Shown here: positions 32,132 to 43,445 of the stretch, piece by piece
How the letters are laid out: the number at the start of each line of letters is the position of its first letter
How positions within the stretch are numbered: position 1 is the stretch's first letter
Assembly (NCBI RefSeq): GCF_011386835.1
Contig: NC_088799.1
Coordinates: 103,563,546 to 103,627,545 of the forward strand
Source of the DNA: Chrysemys picta bellii
Lineage: Eukaryota > Chordata > Testudines > Emydidae
Direction: 5' to 3'
DNA length: 64,000 nt
The notes under the pieces: model-generated
Seen by the model: only the letters and a program-made list of their open reading frames with translations
Databases searched by the model: none
What the model was told of the DNA's origin: nothing
Made by a program: the position numbers and the translations under genes

Positions 32132-33009
32132 TTCTGTTTAAAGGCTACTTACTTTCCAGAAGGCTCTTAAGCACAACACTACAGTGACTGAGTTGCAGTT
32201 TTCACAGCAGAATATTTTAAATCAAACACCAAGAAAATTCAACGTTTTAAAGTTGGGGGTGGGGGGGGAATTGACACTTCTGAGGTATATCAGGGCAACT
32301 GCAGGCAGGACAGGAAAATAAACAGGCACAGGAGCTCTGGGCAACTCTTCCTTTAGAAAGAAGGTTGGAGGGTCAAATCTTCTAGTCCTGAATCAAGCAA
32401 AACTTCTATTGCCATCAGTGCCTCCACTCAGATATAAACATCACAGACGGTGCCCAGTGAATAACACAAATCATGACAATAATGGTTGACTTTATGGACT
32501 CTGTAGATGCAGTTTCTGTTCTTTGTTCTGGAATTGGGCTGGATACAGCTGAAACCCTAAGAGTTTGAGGCATAAACGCACCTGATACTCAGACGACACT
32601 CTCTGATCCCTTCCTTTTCTCAAACGCAGAACAAACAATGACTGAACAAAATGGTTTTCAGTTAAAATGTAAAATTGCCCAGCAGCCATTGCTCTACAAC
32701 CCAGCCTGGGGCAGAACCTGCCACCCCTTGGGAGTTAAGTGATCTCCTGTCATCTGACTCTGATTCTCCATCCTTCCTGACCTCTGTGCTGCTTTTCATG
32801 CTGTCAACCATGACCTCCATCCCAACCTCCTGGGACCATTTGCTGGACTCTCAGAGAACTGGATGCCTTGGTTTTGCTCCCATCCATCAGAGGCCTCTAT
32901 TTTGCCGCATGCAGCAGAGAGAAAGGCTGGTCCAGGGGATAGGAAGCTAGCCCTGAGAGACCTACACCCCACCCCACCGGGACTTCCTGTCTGATCTCAG
33001 GTCAGTGCC
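32132..33009. other. Unassigned interval
   Basis: A short G run lies at 32260-32270. No gene or element recognised. Confidence 0.35.
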
Positions 33010-33122
33010 TTAGGGACAGAGTTTCAAAGGTTTTTAGGCAACCAAAGACATAGCTAGGCACTTAGTGGGGTTTACAAAGCACCTAACCTTCTAGGTGCCT
33101 AAATACCTTTGAAAATCTGGCT
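33010..33122. mobile_element. MITE ('tttttaggcacc...aatacctttgaaaatctgg' family)
   Basis: The left arm 'gtttcaaaggtttttaggca' and right arm 'tgcctaaatacctttgaaaa' are inverted copies around a 'ggcacttagtgggg...aagcacctaacc' centre. The arrangement matches a small, very common reptilian palindromic repeat. No duplication was identified. Confidence 0.6.
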
Positions 33123-33245
33123 GTTAGTCTCTCAGTGCCACATCTGTACAATGGGGATAACAGCCCTGCTCTACCTCGCCGAAGGGCTGTGATGTAAGGC
33201 ACTTAGATAATACAATGATGGGGCCACATAAGTACCAGAGGTAGC
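33123..33245 (+). mobile_element. MIR-like / ancient SINE fragment
   Basis: 'Tctcagtgccacatctgtac', then AATGGGGATAACAGC, then 'gcacttagataatacaatga' follow the order of the MIR/CORE-SINE 3' half (CTCAGTTTCC-CATCTGTAAAATGGGGATAA... ). Diverged. Confidence 0.6.
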
Positions 33246-34068
33246 GTGAGAACTTCTCTATGCCTCTGCTAGCCCTTCCCTGGGTTTTGGGCCCTTCTTT
33301 TCACCTATACCACTCACATCTTCCTCTTTTCTGAATGTAACATTGGCTCAGAGGTCTTGGCTGTATTTCTTCTGAGTCCCCTCCATTCGTTCTTCAACCA
33401 TCCCCCACCCACCCCCCAGGGATTCCTGTTTTACAGGTTCATCTAATGACTTCCAGATCCTTAATTAAATTACCAGCCTTTTTTTATCTTAATCACCCTG
33501 CCTCCGTTTGTAAACAAAACACTGACTCCCGGCCCCAGGGACACAAGCTGGGAGAAGCACCTCTCCTCTGCAGAACTCACATTTCACACTAATGGGGAGC
33601 AGTTCAGAGCGCCGCGTGGGAGCACCCCTCCTGTACGAAACTGGGGGGAGGGGAAGGAGAGAGACGGGCCCCCCCTCTGCCCTACCTAATTGGCGCCCTT
33701 GTCCAACACACAGCTCCAACCCAGCCCCAGCGTCTGCAGTCAGTCCCCAGGGAAATCCCTCAGCCCACATGACCCAGCTCTTGCTCAGGCCCTGCTATGC
33801 TGGCCTGTGCCTTGGGCAGTGTGGTCTCCACTGTCTCAGTCATCACCACACAAAAGGGCATTTAATTGCTCCCCCATTTAGCCTGCATGATGCATGCTCC
33901 ATATACCAGTTCACTTCAGCTAAGTCTGTGATTGATGGCCACCACTGACACCCTCCAGTTTAACAGTATTTAGTGCAAGAATAAAGTAAGAAGTTGTAAC
34001 TCATCTAAATTTAAAATAATTTGAGAATCCAGACCACATCATCCCTACTATCTGATTCCAGGGATCTC
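33246..34068. other. Unassigned interval
   Basis: 33590-33780 is GC-richer, with stop-free frames on both strands but no domain. No gene supported. Confidence 0.35.
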
Positions 34069-34080
34069 AGTGTCACCTGA

Positions 34081-34290
34081 AAAAAGAACAGGAGTACTTG
34101 TGGCACCTTAGAGACTAACAAATGTATTAGAGCATAAGCTTTCATGGGCTACAGCCCACTTCTTCGGATGCATATAGAATGGAACATATATTGAGGAGAT
34201 ATATATGCACGCATACAGAGAGCATGAACAGGTGGGAGTTGTCTTACCAACTCTGAGAGGCCAATTAAGTAAGAGAAAAAAAACTTTTGA
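34081..34290 (-). mobile_element. Penelope-like 3' end with 12-bp target duplication
   Basis: Flanked by identical AGTGTCACCTGA at 34069-34080 and 34291-34302. Read on minus it ends CTCCTGTTCTTTTT and contains ATGCATCCGAAGAAGTGGG, a GTGGG/CCCA(T) hairpin and GAAAGC. The upstream 'agttggtaagacaactccca' and 'tatatatctcctcaatatat' parts are absent from the shorter copy at 16000. The hammerhead-like core has the same CTGA-to-CCGA change. It is 210 bp and non-coding. Confidence 0.82.
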
Positions 34291-34302
34291 AGTGTCACCT
34301 GA

Positions 34303-35724
34303 GCCACCATCACAAATAATGGTTGATTGTTATAGCTGGTATGTATTGTTCATAGATGGGGGTGGACAGCTGTTTTATAAAAATCAGAGACTAAAAATAA
34401 AGGCACCCCTGTGACACTAAATCCAGGCAGGAGAAATGTAATGCAAACATTTACATGGTATTTCATCTTAGACTAGGAGCAATTGTTGAGGGTAATGTTG
34501 CTTTCTTCCCTGGGCTCATTATAATGGATTGCAGCCCCCCAGTGGTAAATCACTGTATCTCCACAACACTTATAGGAACCATTCATTCGCATTGTGTTAC
34601 AATTAAAAGAGGAGTTTGTCAGGACCATACAAGCCTGATATTTTTTCCTCTGAAGTCCGTGAAAACACTCAGCTGACTTCCCAAACTAAAGGACTATAGA
34701 ATTGCTAACAAGGAGATCGGCGAAAGGAGCGGCTGCTACAGGAGCTAGCTGTTGAAACGCTGAAGTACGACCTGCTCCTAAATGAGCCAAGAGGAATTAA
34801 CATCATTACAGGCTCAATGAAAAAGGCAGCAATACACAGGGGCCAAGTTTTAGCTTAATCAGGTTCCAGCGACCGTTTCCTCTATGCCTGACCTCCTAGG
34901 AAGAGTCTCATTTGTCATTCTCACCACATTTACATACAGTACTTAGTGGAGCCATGCTTCATTCTGATAAAAGGGGGCTAAGTGGCGTGCTCATTAACTC
35001 TAACAGATGGTTTTGCATAAGTTGCATAGTTCCTAGCAAGTGGAAGTGATTAGCTGGTACAATAACAGGCTAATGTCACACCGGAACAGAGAAGGTTACA
35101 AACCTATCCAGAGATGATACTCTCTGTAACACAGGCTGATTAGTGCTACAGAGTGTTACTGTACCGGCTCCTTTGATCGTGATCTTTCCCAGGATAGTTT
35201 AATAACAGGGTTTTGTACAGCCAGATTGACTGGTTAGTGCAGTTTGGTTTTTAGGGATTTCTGCTAAAGCACAAAGTTTTTCTGCATGCTAGCCCATAAA
35301 CCGGCCTTGTCGAGACAGAGCAGAAGCTGGGCTGAGAACAGGGATTCTGTGGGCTGTCGGAGAGATTCTGGCAAAGGATCTGCTGGGTTGAGAAGCATTG
35401 GTCACGGCTTTATGCTGTTCCTAGCCCTGCACTCTCAAGCTCATCCGGCTCACTTGTGGACAGCGTCTGATCCATCAAACGCTGCTGACCAGTGCTGGGT
35501 GACTGCAGAGGCAGCTGCAGCCTAGGAGGAGGTAAAGACATTCACCTGGTTTGCACAGCCTTTGTTTAGGCAGTGCTTTGGAAGGTCAGTGGTCAGGACT
35601 CAGGCTTGGTGCACTCTTCAGCAAGCTCTATGCTATCTGCAGCATGGAAATCCCACAGCAACTTCATGCTAATTAAGATGATGGGGCCCATCCTCACTTG
35701 GTGTAAATCAGTTAAACTCTATTG
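34303..35724. other. Unassigned 1.4-kb interval
   Basis: No gene recognised. A 79-codon open frame at 35286-35525 is followed by GGAGGAGGTAAAG, which could mimic a splice donor, but no acceptor or domain supports an exon. Confidence 0.35.
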
Positions 35725-36035
35725 CAGGGGTCAGCAACCTTTCAGAAATGGTGTGCCGAGTCTTCATTTATTCACTCTAATTTAAAGTTTCGTGTGCCAG
35801 TCATACAGTTTAACGTTTTTAGAAGGTCTCTTTCTATAAGTCTATAATATAGAACTAAACTATTGTTGTATGTAAAGTAAATAAGGTTTTTAAAATGTTT
35901 AAGATGCTTCATTTAAAATTAAATTAAAATGCAGAGCCCCCCGGACCAGTGGCCAGGACCTGGGCAGCGTGAGTGCCACTGAAAATCAGCTTGCGTGCCA
36001 CCTTCGGCACCCGTGCCATAGGTTGCCTACCCCTG
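35725..36035. mobile_element. hAT MITE, 311 bp, copy 1
   Basis: Ends CAGGGGTCAGCAACCTTTC and GGTTGCCTACCCCTG. It is exactly the same length as the copy at 49604-49914 and about 93% identical by eye, with an AT-rich centre ('tctataatatagaacta'). Unlike that copy, the flanking octamers differ (CTCTATTG and TTGACTTC). The transposase would have been supplied in trans. Confidence 0.88.
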
Positions 36036-36285
36036 TTGACTTCCACATATGTCGCCAGGTTATACCCTCTCAGCACCTGGCCCAGAGATTTTTTAAATTA
36101 AATTTGAAATGTCAATTTTGATATTAAATTCAATGTACTCAACTCTCCGCCCACATGGTCAGGTTCAATAAGATGCAGATTTGTATAGAGAGAGCACAGC
36201 ACAAGGTATAAATTGTTGATGACAGCTGGGAGCTTTGACAGCCAGGAGACAATCAGTGAGAGAAGCATGGGAACTGGTAAGTACC

Positions 36286-36407
36286 TAGGGTGACCAGATG
36301 TCCCGTTTTTATAGGGACAGTCCCGATTTGTGGGTCTTTTTCTTATATAAGCTCCTATTACCCTCCAACCTGTCCCGATTTTTCACACTTGCTGTCTGGC
36401 CTCCCTA
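36286..36407. mobile_element. MITE with TAGGGTGACCAGATGTCCCG terminus, 122 bp
   Basis: Left end TAGGGTGACCAGATG; the right end (TGTCTGGCCTCCCTA) is its degenerate inverse. The flanks TAAGTACC (36278-36285) and TAAATACC (36408-36415) match at 7 of 8. The centre reads 'gggacagtcccgat...cctgtcccgattttt'. Non-coding, hAT-type by duplication length. Confidence 0.82.
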
Positions 36408-36557
36408 TAAATACCAGCTCCTTGGAAGGTAAAATCCTTTGAGAAAGATTCCCATGGGGCTTTTGGAAGCTTTGAAATTTGTCATGATTTTTGGCAAAAC
36501 TGGTCTAAACTTTTGCAGGTATTGGCTGAGTGTTCAAGAGTGATATTCATTAGAATA

Positions 36558-36857
36558 CAGGAGAACCTCAGAGTTACAAACAGACCAGTCAACCACACAC
36601 CTCCTTTGGAACTGGAAGTAAGCCATCAGGCAGCAGCAGCAGAGAAAAAAGAAAACAAACCAACACAGTACAATACTGTGTTAAAAGTAAACTACTAAAA
36701 AACCAAAACAAAGGGAGAGCAGCATTTTTCTTCTGCATAGTAAAGTTTCAAAGCTGGATTAAGTCGATTGTAAACTTTTGAAAGAACAACCGTAACATTT
36801 TGTTCAGACTTATGAACAACCTCCATTCCCTCCTGTGTTCGTAATACTGAGGTTCTA
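36558..36857. mobile_element. Tigger/pogo-like (Tc1-mariner) MITE relic
   Basis: The left end CAGGAGAACCTCAGAGTTAC follows a TA dinucleotide. The right end GTAATACTGAGGTTCT is its inverse. Outer right bases are altered, so the exact border and second TA are uncertain. The body includes CAG and AC-rich sequence and no transposase. Confidence 0.65.
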
Positions 36858-37181
36858 GAACACTGCACACAAATTACATGATAGCTTATTCATAAATGCA
36901 CAAAAAGACGTGGAATTTTCATCTCTACAGCAATGTTTGTATTGGAAGCTTTTGTGGTTGTTTATTCTGGTAGAATGGGGAATTTACAGTTTGAGTTGAC
37001 GGGCTGCCCTCTCCAATATTTCCCTGCTTTATCTGGGCTTGGAGCAGCAGAAGCAGCATCAAATACCACTGTTCTAACAAGCATCACAGTACTTAGCAAA
37101 AAAGGAAGTTTTGTCATTTTTTGCTAAGAAACAAGCTCTGAATTCAATCTGCAGTGTGTCGTCTTTTCATCCGACAAAATG

Positions 37182-37384
37182 GGGGTTAGGTTCTGAAGTC
37201 AGCGCATAAGGCGAAAATCACGTATAGTCAAACGCTCCTTGAGTGGAATGGCGGGTGGAATCACCCGCACTACAGGTACAGTATTTAAATTGTTATTTTC
37301 CTCTTCTTTTTGTTTTGTTTTGCCAAACGCGTATAGTTAAAATCACGTAAGTTAAATGCGCCCATGATGCGACCGCACTGTAGT
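37182..37384. mobile_element. Mariner/pogo-like MITE relic
   Basis: 'Ggttctgaagtcagcgcataa' and 'ggcgaaaatcacgtatagtc' on the left mirror 'gcgtatagttaaaatcacgt' and 'gcgcccatgatgcgacc' on the right, an inverted pair typical of Tigger-derived MITEs. Ends are degraded. Confidence 0.5.
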
Positions 37385-37849
37385 TCGGAAGACACCCATT
37401 CGTTTGAACTCTAGTGGATAAGCGTATATTATGCAAACTACCTCAGCTGCCCGGCATGCTCCCAGATACAAGTGACTGAGTGCTATGCTACGGTATCTCC
37501 ACCCACGTACTGTATAAATCTGCAGCAGAAATCCAGTACATTACAATCCACGTTGAAAACTGACTGTAACTGTAGTGGTACTGGAAGGTCTGGACATGTT
37601 CTGCAGCTAGGCTGTGGAGGTAGAGCTGAGCTTTGGGACACACCTTAAAGCAACTGGGTGGGGACGGACACTTGAAGGTTTGGAGCCAAGTTTGAACAAC
37701 AGAACAGGGCGTTTTGTAGCGAAGGAATTCTGAATTAACAGGAGGGCATCTCACAGCCAGGGCTCCACACTCAACCCAACAGAAGCCAGCCTGTGCTTTG
37801 CTTGGCATGAAGGAGCTTTGCTAGCAGAGACCTTCCTTTGTCTCTGGCA
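37385..37849. other. Unassigned interval
   Basis: No element or gene recognised; a 106-codon antisense frame lacks domain content. Confidence 0.3.
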
Positions 37850-38470
37850 AAGGGATTTAGGCACCCAACTGCCACTTTTGGCACCTAAGTCCAGCACAGA
37901 GGTGCTACGGATCTCCTCAAAACCCCCCTCAGCTGCCGACGAACTGTGGAGGCCCCTAGTCCCTAGCAGAGGTGTTGGCGCCTTGGGAGGTCCCTTATGG
38001 GGCCTAATTTCCACTGGTGAGCACGCACAAACCACCTAAATCCTGATGCCGCAGAGCAGGATTCTCAAACGAGGCATTCCGCCGCCTCTCACCTGGGGGC
38101 CCCGATCCAGATGTGCTCAGGGCATGCCAAGCAGATTGGGCCTCCCACAAAAGACAGACGGGGAAACCCAATTGGGAATTTTCAGGGCATGCCCATAGCC
38201 CAGAATCAGAGCACTCCCCAGGGAAGAGAGGGCAAGTCCCTGCTCCAATCCGACAGAGCAGAGCTTTGAAAACAGGTCTCCTACATGCCAGGCAAGTGCC
38301 CTGGCCACTGGGCTGGAGACAGTAAGAGGCTGGGGGTCTCTCTCTGCTTAGATACGAACAGAAAGGCCTGCCCTGGCTGGGCACGACTCCAGGAGAGGGC
38401 TCACGGTTGTGAATCCCGAGTGAGGAGCGGCTCCTCCCTCCGCCCGCGTCCGGCTCCTTGCTACCTTTGA
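37850..38470 (-). repeat. Composite SINE-like interspersed repeat
   Basis: Blocks such as 'ggatttaggcacccaactgcc', 'ctcaaacgaggcattccgcc', 'gcctctcacctgggggcccc' and a tRNA-like segment at 38262-38317 look like a turtle repeat. A 184-codon minus-strand frame (38558-38004) runs through it, and its residues include the translated tRNA-like piece, so I treat the frame as an artefact. Boundaries are approximate. Confidence 0.5.
38262..38317 (-). mobile_element. tRNA-derived SINE promoter region
   Basis: On the minus strand CCAGCCCAGTGGCCAGGGC is A-box-like, and GTTTTCAAAGCTC about 30 bases on is a degenerate B box (canonical GGTTCRANNCC). The pattern 'cagtggccagggcacttgcc' then 'tgtaggagacctg' is a frequent SINE head in turtles. 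Too diverged for a functional tRNA. Confidence 0.5.
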
Positions 38471-38714
38471 GGGGTGGGGCTAGCATTTCCCAGAGGCTGG
38501 TTCGGGGAGCTCCCTGCTCACCAACCCCATCCTCAGGCCCCGAACTCTCCCTGGGCATCGGCTAGAGATCCTGGGCACCCAACTCGGGGCCAAGGATTCC
38601 ACTGGGGCGCAGGATAGGGGGCCACGGCCCAGCCGGCAGTGTGCAGAGATCACTGCCCGTCACGCTGACCCACGTCATCTCCTTGGGCTCCCCCAGCTGC
38701 TGCCTCTCGTCCGT

Positions 38715-38810
38715 GTCAGCTCTGTGGGGCAGGGACCACCTGTCTGTTTGGGCTAGGCGCTGCACAAACCCCTGTGGAGTACTAGGCCTTGGTAATGCAC
38801 ATAACAAACA
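38715..38810 (+). mobile_element. Ancient LINE/SINE 3' end (L3/CR1-like)
   Basis: 'Tctgtggggcagggaccacct', 'tttgggctaggcgctgcac' and 'cttggtaatgcacataacaaa' match the order of the old amniote LINE tail also present at 23395-23505. Confidence 0.55.
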
Positions 38811-40479
38811 ACAACGGGCACTGCAACCCCACGAGCCTTTGTGGCTTTAGCCCTTGGCTCTCCGGTTAGAGAGAGACGCTACACGTCTTTAGGTTCTCCT
38901 ATGGGATGTAGTAATGAATTCCAGCGGAGCACAACGCGGGGCCTTCGGGCAGTCCCTGCACTCAGCAGGCAGCCGTGGGATTCTCTCTTCTGAGGAGGAG
39001 ACGTCCCACCCTCACCCTCCCAGTGACAGGCTGCTGTGCAGGCCACGAGGCAGAGCTCATAATTTGTTAAATAAAACTATTCCTCGGGGTCTATGGTGAT
39101 AAAGGCCAGCATCAAAAAGGGAGACTCGAATGGGGTTATTGAAATCACCCCCAGACAGAAGCAGCTTTAGAAAAGTACTGATCAATAGCCGCTGAAAAAT
39201 TGAGAAGATTAATATAAATATCCAGATGTTCAGGACAAATGGCAGAAGGTTTGTGACTGCCCAGGGTATAGATTTTTAGAGGCAGAGGCACTTGTTAACA
39301 ATTTGGGGATGCATTAGGCTCACCAGAATGGCTGAAACTAGAAAGGGAGATTCGGGGGGGGGGGGAGAAATATGCTATTTGTGAAAGTTTCCCCAAATGT
39401 TTTTAATTTTTTCCTTTCAGCAAAAGTATGAATTTGAAAACATTCGGCCATCTGTATCTGAAACCCCTTGTGAGCCATCCCCATCACAGCATTTTTATGT
39501 AACTGAGATTTCAAATAATGGAAGCTAGGAGGGGTTTGTTATTTTAAATCCTTTAAACAACCCAAGCCACAGTTTATTCTTCCCAATACACCTTTCTAAA
39601 CAAGAAAAGCATAGCTCTGGTTTATTCCCATTCCCGGCGTTATGGTTGTCAAAATCCTGCTACATGCAAGCAGGAATCTCTCTGATACATCCTGTATCCT
39701 AAAAAATGGGGAGCCGGTCACACATTTGCTTATTTGACCCCTGTGCATGGAAACTGCATTTACCAGGGTATGGCTCTCTGTACACCACCAGATTGTGTCA
39801 TTACTAGTTAGGCAAAATGGACAGACTTAATCAAATATAAAACGTTATATTTTTCTATGTTATAAGAACGTGACCTGATTCAATAATTCTGTGAGGAGCT
39901 TTAAAGAAATAGCCAAAGAGCATTTTTTGTTTGTTTAAATAAAACTAAGTCACAAACCACTATTTTCCTTGAACTGGTTTTCATCACAACTAAGCTTATG
40001 CAGCAGAAAAATCAATCTGTGTCCAGCCCCATGTGACACATTCCAAGTTGGCTGATTAGCTCCGTTCCTCCCTACAGGTCTGTTTATAAGTGACTTGTTT
40101 TTACTTTGAATAAAATATTCCAGAGGAATGTTTAGTTAAAGACACAAAGAACATTGCTGGGACACTCTGAAGGAGAAAACTGTAGCAAACATACTAAAAG
40201 CCCCCTCACAGTGAGATCAACTCAGTAAGTGACCATGCTAAAAACCCCTCCAGCATTTTATTTATTATTCCCATTTCCTCTTGCTGATGCAAAAGCAGCA
40301 GCTTCAAAAAGTATCCGCATAGTGATACAAAACAAGTGATCTCAGTGAGGGAGGTGCTGTTTAAAGAAACTTCCACTTCTATGCACACTTGGACATCAAG
40401 TGGGTTATTCAACAAGCTCTCCAAGAAAAGTAAACACCTTAGGAAACCATTATATTAAAAAGGAGTGACTCAGACTACA
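38811..40479. other. Unassigned 1.7-kb interval
   Basis: A 13-base G run lies at about 39354-39366. From 39550 to 40450 the sequence is AT-rich. No gene or known repeat recognised. Confidence 0.4.
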
Positions 40480-41120
40480 CACGGATTATTAAAATGGTAC
40501 CTTTTGGGGCTGCTGGTGAAGCTGATGGCATGTGTTACTGGACTGCTGAGATCAGAAGCAGTACTACTGAGGCCTTAAGAGACCAGTGTGTGCTATCAGC
40601 TCTGGAAAGGGTTGGAGCTTTTATAGCTGGGAACAGGGTGTTCTGGGAAATGTAGTTTCGGAATCAGGTGGTGGCACAGAGTGCAGCGCATTAACAGGTG
40701 GCTAATTGGCTCCCCCAGAGAGCTCTGATTGGGAAATGAAATGCAAGTGGCTCATCAGGATAGCAGGCTGGGTGAGCTAAAGGATTAATTAGCCCAGCAG
40801 CTGAGGACTGATCAAAAAGGCACAGGAAGGCAATAGTGTGGGAGGGGAGGAGAAGACAGAAACAAACCAGACCAGACCAGTGAGGTTAGCCTAGGGAGAT
40901 CTCTGGGAAGCAAGACTGGCTCTTCCAGGGTCCTTGGAAATGACACGGCCGCCCACAGGTGGAAAGGTGTGGGTAGTGGGAACCTCTGTAACCAGGGCAG
41001 TGGCTCTCCGGCCGGTGGAGTCTGAGCAGGGCTCGGTGGGGTGGGAAGGCCGGGTGCAGACCATGCTCTGCCAAGGCTGGCTAGTATCTTTGCATGGAGT
41101 TGAACAATGCACCGTTATCT
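40480..41120. other. Possible LTR or promoter-like block
   Basis: Contains 'ggagcttttatagctggg' upstream of a ZNF143-like motif (40641-40656), then GC-richer sequence with open frames on both strands. The composition changes abruptly from the AT-rich left flank at about 40490. This could be a retroviral LTR fragment or a dormant promoter. I found no paired LTR, duplication or exon, so the call stays open. Confidence 0.3.
40641..40656 (-). promoter_or_regulatory. ZNF143/Staf-like binding motif
   Basis: TTCTGGGAAATGTAGT differs at one position from the reverse complement of the well-known promoter motif ACTACAATTCCCAGAA. ZNF143 is a zinc-finger activator of small-RNA and housekeeping promoters. 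A single match of this length may be functional, inherited from a transposon, or chance. Confidence 0.45.
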
Positions 41121-43285
41121 GAGAAAGCTACACTGCAGTAGTTCAGTGGGATGAGTGTGGGCTATTTGCATGATATGAGTATTTATTTTTAAGCAAACAG
41201 GAATCTTAAGGCTAGTTACTCAGGGGATTGTGAGTAAATCCCTCCTCTAAATCAGGCCTTGTCAGTCCCATTGTGTTTCCAGGCCTCTACAGCAGCTGTG
41301 GTCTCTCACAGCGAGACCAGGCTTCAGAGGGAAATGCTGCTGGCCATTCGGATGGCTGGCTTGGATGCAGACCACCGGGCTGCTCCTGGCCTCATGGGAG
41401 GACGCAGCTATAGGGGCTCAGAAGCTGGACTTGCCCCACCGTAGCCAGAGGGGGGACCCCAGAACCCTACTGCCTGGGGTGCCTTCCGACCCAACTTCCC
41501 CCCAAAGTTCTGGCAGGTTCAAGCTCCCTTCCCACCCCCACTGGGGGGAGACGAGCGGCAGTCTCACCTGTTAGAAATCTCACAGGTGGATGGGTGTGAG
41601 TCTGAACTGCTGCCCTGGGCGGGAGAGAGGGACTCAGGTTGGGGCTGTTGCTGGGGCATAGACAAGCTGTAACGTTTGGATCTGTATCGCTGGAGCTTCC
41701 CAAAGCCCAGCTGAGCTAAGGGAGGGAGCCAGGGTTCCTTGCCTGAGCCTCCCTACCTAGATTGACATACAGGCCAGATTCTGATCTCCGCTACCTCCAC
41801 TGGTGTGCTGTTCCCCCTCCTCGTGCCGTCGGCACGCAGCTTTCCCCTCCAGCTCTCCTGCTGGGGAGAGGTGCGGGCAAGGCTGGTCCTAGTTCCCGGC
41901 ACGCAGTGGGCATGATTCTGACTTCATGCTGGTTTTACACGGATTGCGGCAGCTATTTTGGATTGATGTGGGTAGAGGTGAGAGGCCGCTGGGAACTTAG
42001 CAGAGTCCACTGAGTTGTGCACTAAGCCCAGGTGCAACCCTGTCCATGAAAGCCCAGCACACTGAAAACAGGAACAGAGACAGAACCTCTGGCGGCAAGG
42101 AGCGGCTGTATGTGGAGGCCATGTGAGCAGAATGGAGGTGGGAGCTTTTTGGCAGCGGTGCAGCCAATTCAGATCCTAGAACACTGGTCTGACTCTGACC
42201 TCGCTCAGCGTATAGCAGGAGCGACAACACCTTTGCCTTCAGTGGATACATGTGCCAACAAGCCAGAGGCAGTGAGATCAGAATCAGGCTCATTTGACTG
42301 GACTGGTCTTTGCAGCTAAGGAAGACTGAACCCCCATCTTTTGGATGGGGATAGTGGAGGAATTGAAAAATATCTGCAGCACGTAGAAGAATGAGTGGAC
42401 CAATGAGGTAGAGTTCAGAGTGACAGCCATTGGGTAGTTTAAAATAGTTGTGCAGAAACACTTCATAAACAAACCCACATTTACACAGCCCAAACTCATT
42501 TTTAAGGCTTCTAAAATATCCCACCTCATACCTAAGATGGGGGGTCATAAACTGTTCTCTTAACTTACGTTTGAGTCTCCAGTTCCACTGTGAACGCTAC
42601 ATCATCTGTCAAGCTCTCTGTGCCAGGACTAAGAATTCCTTGTCTGACAGGTTTTTAGCTTTTCATATTTTGTTTAAATAAATGACAATAAACCTATTAA
42701 TTTCTACCAACTCTCCTGTTCCCAGGCTCTGCAATGATGTTGCATTATTCTTATATCCTTCTTTGTGAAGAATTGTATCTATTAGGCATGCACAGAGCTA
42801 TTTTGAACAACTGCTGGAGAATTAAAATATTAAACTCCCTCTGCTGATTACTAATTATTTTCTTGGTAACAAAGAGGAGTTATTAGAATTAAAAAATGCA
42901 CTGTACATTTCGAATAGAATTGTATGTGCAAATTCAATATGAATGCATTTTTGTTGGAAAAATGCTAGTCATGGGTTAAAAAAAAACCACATTGGCTGAA
43001 AAAGGAGAGCTCAGTGCTCAGTCCTTGTATTGTATACAAATACAGGCAAAGCTCTCGTAAATGTTCCCAATGCAATTGGGGTACATAGATGTTAACGTGG
43101 GAGGGGAGCATCTAGCCCACAGAATAGGGAAGAAACTGCATTTTCACTGCCTATAGTTCTCTATTAACTACATTGTGTAGGCTAATTTAAAAAACCTATA
43201 GAACGTTTATCATTTTTATTCAAGTCTGTGGGGATTTCCCATAGGAGTTAACAGGCGCTCGCTGTTATCCCTCTAGGAATAGCTT
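41121..43285. other. Unassigned 2.2-kb interval
   Basis: 'Ccagattctgatctccgcta' (41770) and 'cagtgagatcagaatcaggc' (42270) look like arms of the palindromic repeat seen at 63288. A 183-codon minus-strand frame (42548-41997) has no recognisable domain. 42650-43240 is AT-rich. Confidence 0.35.
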
Positions 43286-43445
43286 CCCAGTCCCACCGGG
43301 GTCCTATCCCATCTGACAGCCAGTCCTCCTGCAAGGATTTGAAGAACGCTGTCAGAGGAAAAGAAGCACCCCTGCCCCTCAAGAGAAGGACGCATCTAAG
43401 CCCAGGAGACCTGCCGGTATGAGCAGAGCCATGGGTCAGGTAAGG
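43286..43445 (+). other. Exon-like segment ending in a strong splice donor
   Basis: A moderately GC-rich, purine-rich block after AT-rich DNA ends in GGGTCAG|GTAAGG, a consensus 5' splice site. Just upstream lie ATGAGCAGAGCCATGGG, two in-frame ATGs, the second in a good Kozak setting (GCCATGG), giving MSRAMGQ before the donor. A 3' splice-like CCCATAG lies near 43243. No homology or partner exon is visible, so this may be chance. Confidence 0.2.

Noticed and set aside
38004..38558. 184-codon minus-strand frame
   Set aside because: It reads through a tRNA-like SINE segment and other repeat blocks. There is no domain, no start context and no splice structure. A real small protein cannot be fully excluded without transcripts.
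41162..41169. Octamer (ATTTGCAT) POU-factor site
   Set aside because: An 8-base match is expected by chance in 64 kb, and a second one occurs at about 63380 with no context.
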